Below, one piece after another: positions 57,000 through 64,000 of a stretch of 64,000 nucleotides of DNA. The DNA is from Hyaloperonospora brassicae. Lineage: Eukaryota > Oomycota > Peronosporomycetes > Peronosporales > Peronosporaceae. The translations under genes and the position numbers were made by a program. Every line of letters begins with the position of its first letter. The first letter of the stretch is position 1. The stretch lies in the NCBI GenBank assembly GCA_947650285.1, contig CANTFL010000155.1:186001-250000 (forward strand). The letters are read 5' to 3'. Below the pieces are notes generated by a model. The model ran no database searches, was not told where the DNA came from, and worked only from the letters and a program-made list of their open reading frames with translations.

Positions 57000-57390
57000 T
57001 GTAACGGGGCAGCCCGTTACATGAAATTGTCACTTTAAGGAAAGTGACAATAAAGAATATAAAGATGGATATTCTTTAAAACAATATCACCAAAGTGGTG
57101 ATATTGAAGGGTCGACCAAAGGGTCTGTTTATTGGTTGATATCGTGATGATATCAACTCACCAATCGCCGCAAGACGCGCGCAATGAGTGGTGACGAGAC
57201 GTCACCATACATGCAGTTATATTAGTATAATTGAATTAAGTCAAACGAAGAGACAGTAGTTTAAAGACTTAATTTATTAATATAACAGTTCTACTTTTAC
57301 CCTACCTACGCTTCCTCGCTTGCCACGTGTACGTCTGTCGGGGCACTCAAAACCCTTGCGTTAAGTTACGCAAGGGTGTGCTCCGTTACA
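57000..57390 (+). repeat. 3' LTR of Ty3 copy C
   Basis: 391 bp, identical to the 5' LTR except T at 57382 where the 5' copy has C at 49791, close to the right end. Confidence 0.95.
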
Positions 57391-57395
57391 CTTTC
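57391..57395. repeat. Target-site duplication CTTTC (right) of Ty3 copy C
   Basis: Exact repeat of 49404-49408, immediately after the 3' LTR. Confidence 0.9.
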
Positions 57396-57674
57396 TGCGT
57401 CGATCGCACACCAATTAGATCGGCACGACAGGCTTTTGACTGATAAGAGCTGAAGTGGAGCAACGATCGGGTGAGAGAGTCGTCGCTACTTGAAGCTTAT
57501 CACAGGGTACGCCATCTTTCCTGCCTAAATATTAAGCACCTCTGGACCCACCAAAAATTCAGTACGCTACAAAAGTGCGGTGCGTGCTGACTATTCATGG
57601 AGGCGGCGGTTTGTGCGTATAGATAAAGGACAATGGCCATTTGTACTTGTCCGCAAAACAATCGAACACAAATA

Positions 57675-59897
57675 CACTCACCCCTCTCTATCAGAGACAA
57701 CTTTGTGCCCAATTTTATCAGCGTGTCTTATAAAAAGTCTCTTATAGAGGATCTGAAAGGAAGAAGTTGCATGATATTTTTTAAAGCGTGATCCGCCAAT
57801 TATAATGAAATGTAACGTTTTTCTACTATATGAAGTCTCTCATGTCGAGCTGTTTCGCCCTGGCCTGCCGGTTCTTGCAAATAACCGACGACGTCTTATT
57901 TAGATCTGACTGTATGATTCGCATGTCCTCATCTGAGCGTATGAAGTACGAACGCAAAAGCAGGCAGCACTATAGTGCTTCTTTTGCACTGACAAGCGCT
58001 TGATCTTCGTCGCTTTCGACTTCCGCGGGCTCCAATTCTGCTTCAATCAGAGCTTCTTCATCTTCGTGAATCTGCTCGTGGTCCTTGACATAATCACCCA
58101 CGCTTAGGTTACACCAAGCTTTTGAAACATTTCAGCTAGATAGTAGCAGTCTTGTTGGAAGGAGAGGCTGGACTGTCGATAGTCGTTTTGAGCACGCAAA
58201 TCCGCAACCTGTGGCGCTTCGATGATCCCACTCTTGATCCCGCAACTTCGAATGATCTCCCCGCCAGTACTGTTCCAGATCTCAGCTGCAAACTCAATGG
58301 CTTGCAGGACACTAAGTCTGCGTTCCATGTTTGCTTCGATCAGATCCATGCGCCATCGCATATGAAGCTTTTTGTAGCGAGCTTTAAACGATCGGATGAT
58401 ACCTGCATAACATATATGTAGGTGAGGAGGTTAATGTTGATTTAAGACGCGCACATATAAATTATGCGATTAATGCGTACCTGCATCGAGCGGCTGGATA
58501 GTGGAAGTCATGCTGGGCGGAAAAAATACCACATTGACGTTGTTGAGTTCTCGTTGGACCTTGTGAATGGAATCATTATCGAGAAGTGGCGAAACTTTGC
58601 TACCATGCATTCGAAGATTAAATTGATGCAGCTACTTATCAAAGATAATTACATTCCTCCAGGTTTTTGAGTTCGCAGCGTATACGATGCCACGCTTCTC
58701 CATCTCCACACCCTTGAAGCACCTTGGCTTTTTGAGCTTCCCGATGATTATGGGCTTCACCTTTAAGAGCCACTTTCGTTGTAGCACAGAGCAACTGTTA
58801 CGCGTGACTTAACGCTCTTCTTGCTGTTGTTTCGAACCGTGGATAGGATTTTGTTTGGTGGCAAGTCGTAAAATAATGCTGTATCATCAAAATTAAACAC
58901 ATCACTCGGGGAAAATTGTTCAATCAAAGATCAGGTATCAGACTTTGCTGCTTGCACTTCCTCGATACATAAGCTCCTGCTCCCTCCTGTCAACGCGCGG
59001 CTTTTGATGTTGTTTCGCTTTTTGGAACTCTGGAGCCAGCCTTTGGAAAGCTTGAGATCGTGATCTTCGATATCATGGCTCACTCGCAGTCGGTCTACTT
59101 TCTCCAGGACCAGATCTTCAGATAACCCGTCACTCTCGCGCTTGAGAACGAATTTCAGCAGCTCCTTATCGAGCTCAGGATGCTTTACACGTCGTTTCTT
59201 TTTTGCATTAGGGTTAAAGACCTCAAAGTCGATTTCTTTCATGGCCATGAGACGACGCGCCGTTGATTTACTTATGCTGTGCTGGAACTGAATGCTCGTA
59301 TAAGTCTGCATTCGTAAAAGCGGATGTTTGGGCATTCTTTGCAGTGCTGAAAGACCTCGTACTTCTGCTCTAGAGAGAGGGATACTCGCTTTGTTTTACT
59401 CATTGATTGCACGGACTTGATGTTCTTGGGTGGACGTGTTGTATCAGTGGTGTAGTCGAGCATGTACAAATCCAATTTTATCTCTCCCTATATATTGCCT
59501 TACGAAGTTATTAAATTTCGTCTTCTGTATCTGTCGTCATGACGTCATCAGTAATATAGGCCTCATAAGCTCGCCTATTATGACATGCTCTATGTCTTTC
59601 CCTAGGTCACGTCTGTGGTTCTATGACGTTGCTAAATAGGTTTAAGGCAAATCTTCGACTAGAACAACTGTCACATTATATGCCACGTATCTCTTTCGGC
59701 ATCAGACGTAGGGGTAGTGAGTCATATAAAGAGGGTTTCCACCTCAATTGGGCGAGTGTTTTTCTTGTCTTATATCTTACTCGCTTACAAAGAGAACGGT
59801 ATACAAATTTCTATGCAGATTCAAATTTTCGGCGACACTGTGACTCTTATAAAGAAAGTGTCTCTTATAAAGAGTCTCTTATAGAGAGGGGTGAGTG
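57675..59897 (-). mobile_element. pogo/Tigger-like DNA transposon (Tc1/mariner superfamily)
   Basis: 24-bp terminal inverted repeats, CACTCACCCCTCTCTAT followed by C/AAGAGAC, at 57675-57698 and 59874-59897, matching at 23 of 24 positions, with the dinucleotide TA on both outer sides (57673-57674, 59898-59899). Length 2223 bp. The interior holds a decayed pogo-type transposase on the minus strand. TA duplication and this transposase type are characteristic of the pogo branch. Confidence 0.85.
57842..59403 (-). pseudogene. Tigger-like transposase remnant
   Basis: ATG at 59403 (MSKTKRVSLSLEQKYEVFQH), then a CENPB-type DNA-binding region (SISKSTARRLMAMKEIDFEV, GLSEDLVLEKVDRL, KLSKGWLQSSKKRNNIKSR at 58931-59335). 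A DDE domain follows in other frames: FNFDDTALFYDLPP near 58870, LDNDS near 58600 and PPSMTSTIQPLDAG near 58490. The C-terminal part is at 58104-58361 (MRWRMDLIEANMERR). Many frameshifts, not functional. It would bind the TIRs and move the element by cut and paste. Confidence 0.75.
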
Positions 59898-62026
59898 TAG
59901 TATTCGTTTTTTAGCAGCAAAAATTGCAACGGCCAACCCCGATTTGTAAAAATCATGCACTTTGTTAGGATCGGGGAAGCTGCCATCCCGTATCGCCTAC
60001 GCCTCGCGCATTACATCGCACCCAGTAGGTTAGGTAATGAAAGCGACGTGTTTCGCAAAGACGAAGGCCACCTGTTGCTGATACAGCCGATCGCAATTTT
60101 GCTGTCACGCTTTGCTATGTTCATGCTCCGTAGTCAGCTGGAAGGAAGCAAGTGAAAAAGATCCACTCGCTATTGCAAACTTCATCAGCCCTTCCAGACC
60201 AAATGAGCCGCGCCTGACCGAAATAGCGTCAGATAGGTATATTATACATTTATGTCCGCCATTCGTTAAACTGTAACCAGACTCTGGAATATACTCCTAC
60301 ATTAGGAGGAAGACGCTAGCTATGGTACGATATGGTCACCTCGTTTTTACCGCATACCTTTGCGCGGAAACTAGCAAAGCGTAAGTTTAGCTATCGAATA
60401 TGCGGAAACATGTGGGCAGTAAAGATCAGGAATAGTTTCCCGGTTTAGCTCTAGTGACCGCCCCAACTAATGCATCATCAGACAAGTGAGACGGGACGTC
60501 ATCCCCTCCACCGCTGATGTTCCTGATGTTCTAATATTTACAGCGGGCATCTGATCTCAAGAAGGTCTGAAACGTGACGGGTCCACGCATTGGGATCGTA
60601 AATTTTGCAAAGCTACGTGCGACTTAGTGGCTTTACGCGCCCTTTACGTTTGCATACTATGGTCGCCGATGTGGAGCAGAGAAAATACGATAAAGCCATG
60701 TGACCGTTCACCCGACAGCATAGCTTTTCGCGTGCTGTTGGCGCGATCGCCTTAGTCGAGCGATAACAACAGATTAAACCAACTGTGCAGACACAAGGTC
60801 ACTCATGCATTGCGAAACGAAGTGCGTGAGTGCAACGATACTTAGTATCTTACGTCGCGAGAAGCTACCGTGTTGTTCTGCAAGAGCTCCCTACTAAATG
60901 ACTCATAAGCAGCGAGTACAGCATCAATCTTCTCAGACGACCTATACTGATATATCGTGCGACGACGACTAGTACAGAGAATCCGCAGCACACGAATGAG
61001 TGCTCTGTCCTGGCACGTATCGCTATTGGACGGTTCGACAGCATCTCCCATCTCCCAGCGCTATGACCAATTGTACGTCATACATTTCATGCGACTTGTG
61101 AGCTGCTACTTTGGTCTACTTTCACCAAAGCGGGGATGCGCACGTACATAATCCAAAGCTTTTCATCAGATTAGACGAGCGAGGGCGGCATAGTGGAGTG
61201 GTCTACCTTTCGATCGTATTAGGTACAGCAAGCAGGTATCATACACCTGTCGTAAAGGCATACACATGTCCTACAGTCACGCTGGTCGTATCCATTGGCT
61301 CGACCTAGAACTACATCGACATAAGCCATGCAAAGAAGGTTGATGTAAGAAAAACGGTTCAAGGCGCTACGAATAAGACATGGACATGTAATGAAGGTGA
61401 AGCAAGTTGTAGCTGATCCCATTGCCGGTAATACATCAGCCACCGCAACATCTTCATGCTATATATGTTAGTTAATATAAGGTGTAACTAGCTTGAATAG
61501 ATTCAACAATCTCAGCATAAGCGGGCAGCGGGCAGCACTTCAGATCTCGGATACTTCTCCAGATCGCTCTCGACCCGCTAATGATCTTCATGTTCGCGTA
61601 CCGCCAGGAGAACAATGCAACTTGGATTCTTGTCGCACTCTTGTCCGATCGAAGATGGTGGCGAGAGACTTCCCAGGTGTATCTAGATAACCAGATCTCT
61701 CAGACCCCACACATTTTCGAGAACTCGAGTAAACGTAGCGTTCGCATTCTGTCGCACTGTATTAGAATCGGATCCTTCGGCAAGTAAAGTTTTGAAAAGG
61801 TCGCGATGGAGACGTCTTCACGCTTCTGCTCCAGTAGCTAGTTTCTAAGACTACAAAACGTAAGACCGCCAAACATTTTTCGGTCGAGGCGAATAGTAGA
61901 CACATGGCAACTCAATCTCAGTGCACGCATTGTAAAAAATGTGGGCAAGTGGGATCTGCCACTGTTAGTTAACGCAAAAATCATGTCTTATCCGGCCGTC
62001 GAGCCACTTCACTGGTCGGACAGCGC
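59898..62026. other. AT-rich, no supported gene
   Basis: Short ORFs on both strands (59955-60155, 60842-61051, 61493-61690) show no domain or signal I recognise. Probably old repeat-derived sequence. Confidence 0.5.
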
Positions 62027-62505
62027 TCAATCTTGGCCAACACAGACATTGTGGAATATATGATAGCTTGCACCAGTGTCAAAGATCCAATCATCGTCAT
62101 TCAGATCATCGGATCTAGCCAAAAAATGACCACTGGTACCCGCTACTGAACCCAGAGCTCTATTTCTAGCTAATGATTGGTTTATCTCTTGCTTATTCTG
62201 CAAGTACGCGTGAGGTGGACAGTTTGGTTGCAATCATAACATCATCTTGTATCCATAATAAAAACATTGACCAGCTCACAAGCAGTGTGTTTATCAATCC
62301 CTGTCTCATCTGGTAGTACTTGGGTGATCAAACTAGTACCTTGAGTGTGATGAAAGTAGACCAAGTCAAATCGGTTGTAGTGAAAGATAATAAACAATTC
62401 ATTCTCACGTGATGAAAACACAGTAGTATTTATCGATACCAGTTCTTCATCATAGGTTTTGATGCCACTTGAAGAATCGTCAGGTAATGCAAGTAAACAT
62501 TCCAC
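62027..62505 (-). pseudogene. Copia-like gag/protease remnant
   Basis: 62027-62233 contains WIFDTGASYHIFHN, the Copia protease active-site motif (D-T/S-G-A plus H), preceded in another frame by a decayed CCHC-like stretch. 62242-62505 may be the end of gag. No LTRs found. It is far more decayed than the Copia at 7468-12502. Confidence 0.5.
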
Positions 62506-64000
62506 GATCGGTAATTCTTCCTTTCGTTATGCATACAGCTAAATAGTCGTTTGCTTGTCAAATAAATATGAGATATTCGGATTCAATTTTGCCTACAACA
62601 AATCCAATCTTCGCCTATTTTCATCTGCTCTGTACACGACGATTCATATACCTCGCAGCTTTCCATGATATTTTTTCGAACCACGTACCTAATTTTCGTT
62701 CGACCAAAGATGCTCACATGCTCGATCAGCTAAGTCAATCTTTACGAGGAGCAACTAACCTCCTTATATAATTCAGATCCAAATTCCTCGTGTGCGTAGA
62801 TACATCATGTTCTTTTTACTTATCTTGCTTCATCTTTACTTATGAATCGTGACGTACTTTGGGTTCAACTGGCCTAATTCATTTGATTTTTGGGGGTTAT
62901 CATTAGCATGTAACATACCTGTTCTTGAAGCGCATGTTCATCTCCTTTTGGCGTCAGATCTTTTCTAGAAGATCCTCAGTCTCTTATTGCAACTTAGCAG
63001 CCGATTGAAGCATCTCTTGCTGGATTCTCTGGCGTTCTTATAAAAGCTGATGCTGCTAGTTTGCCTCATCCTGCTCCTGTCATACGCATGTAACCGGAAT
63101 ACGTATTCCAATTCGCTTGACAAATAAACTTGACGTACGCGCTCCTTGAAAATTCTAGTGGAAGGTCCCTATCCTTTTCTCGTCTGACATTAGGCTTATA
63201 ACTTATACTTGGGCTAGAAATGTCTTCATAGAAATGTATCGAAAAATGAATTAATAGTCAGGCATTTCCTTTTCTGCATGTCAGTGTCTTGATCCGTAGC
63301 CCGATATTCGCTCTTATACAATGTCTGCGCAAAATTGCTCGCGTACTGTCCATAATAAGCTACAACAGTTAACGTTGGTACAATCGGTGGCGTTATCGGA
63401 CTTCCAGACGTTCAATTATCAGATAGTTGATGATCAGCAGCGTGCTAGTGAATTGAAGGTTGCAGCAGGATTAGAAGCTCATCGTTTGCTATTAAGACAT
63501 CTAGTATCGTGACTGTGTCAATCATACTGATACGGCTTGATTGTATATTTCATTTAACTACACTAATTAGTCAATGGAAGGTTATTTGCCCAATGTTGCA
63601 GTCATAGTGATATTCTGCGCTTCGACAGCTGATTATGGAAGGGTTTAGGTTGTTGGATGATGACATTTGAGCGAAAGATTTTGATAGGTCATGTTGACGT
63701 CAAGTTGATTGCAAAACCAGGAACCCTCGCAAATACAGCCACGGCATTCATCAGTTATTTACCTGACGAGCTACTATATTGATATCCTAGACCATTGTCC
63801 GTGAACCTACTCGGCGGCTCAGGCACAATCGTCTTAATCGACGTCCTCATCAAGGAAATTTACGCAATCGGGGGAAAGTAAGATCGGAGATACATAAACG
63901 TTGAAATTCTTTTATTGCTGAACTCATGAATGACATGATCGCGTTTTCACACATCTGCTTGAAATCGACAGACGTAGGAGACACACTGGGCGAGAACAAG
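62506..64000. other. AT-rich end of window
   Basis: One ATG-started 63-codon ORF at 63321-63512 (MSAQNCSRTVHNKLQQLTLV) is hydrophilic and unrecognised. Nothing else is supported. Confidence 0.4.

Larger units (their letters stand above)
49409..57390 (+). mobile_element. Ty3/gypsy chromodomain retrotransposon copy C
   Basis: 7982 bp, with 391-bp LTRs differing at one base, a perfect 5-bp target duplication, a primer binding site and a polypurine tract. Order: LTR, gag (49844-50998), pol (about 51049-55890, with a C-terminal chromodomain), an antisense gene on the minus strand (55263-56870), LTR. Although the LTRs suggest a recent insertion, gag and pol carry at least six premature stops and several frameshifts. 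The whole element, LTRs included, is packed with short perfect inverted repeats; this is the best copy in which to see them. Confidence 0.95.

Noticed and set aside
49409..57390. Cytosine-to-thymine repeat-induced mutation as the cause of the stops
   Set aside because: The stops come from several base changes (C to T, G to T, C to A), not a directional pattern.

Overview
The window looks like a piece of an oomycete genome, most likely a repeat-rich, non-flagellate downy mildew. The evidence is: membrane-anchored TKL-type kinases, a secreted LPMO-like protein of the kind oomycetes use on plant walls, short (about 70-145 bp) introns, chromodomain Ty3/gypsy, Copia, L1/Tx1-like LINE and pogo/Tigger-like repeats, and an IFT144/WDR19 homologue cut down to its first propeller, as expected where zoospore flagella have been lost. 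The genus is inference.

Layout. (1) 1-5084: Ty3/gypsy copy A, minus strand, cut by the window edge. (2) 5602-13190: a LINE remnant split by a Copia element (7468-12502, minus strand, 525-bp LTRs). (3) 14726-22959: Ty3/gypsy copy B, minus strand, with both LTRs and a GATAT target duplication. (4) 25386-48494: a gene island of eleven genes: LPMO-like secreted protein, two small membrane proteins, two convergent TKL receptor-like kinases, propionyl-CoA carboxylase alpha, protein phosphatase inhibitor-2, a VIT/CCC1 iron transporter, truncated IFT144, a 2-dehydropantoate 2-reductase (5 exons, one GC-AG intron) and an M1 aminopeptidase. (5) 49409-57390: Ty3/gypsy copy C, plus strand, 391-bp LTRs with one mismatch and a CTTTC target duplication. 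(6) 57675-59897: a pogo/Tigger-like DNA transposon with 24-bp TIRs and TA duplication. (7) 59898-64000: AT-rich sequence with a Copia-like remnant.

Two features of the Ty3 family stand out. First, it carries a long gene on the strand opposite gag-pol, between the chromodomain and the 3' LTR. Copies B and C conserve it at protein level (acidic N-terminus, conserved core, Cys motif, C-terminal coiled coil), and it overlaps the pol C-terminus so that both strands code. Second, the family is saturated, LTR and coding sequence alike, with short perfect inverted repeats. I hand-counted 21 with arms of 8-14 bp in 2.45 kb of copy C, where chance predicts fewer than one, and some stems show paired substitutions between copies. 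I do not recall either feature being described for these elements.

The housekeeping genes form no operon-like pathway. They are a normal gene-dense island, with neighbours often convergent or divergent, hemmed in by retroelements.
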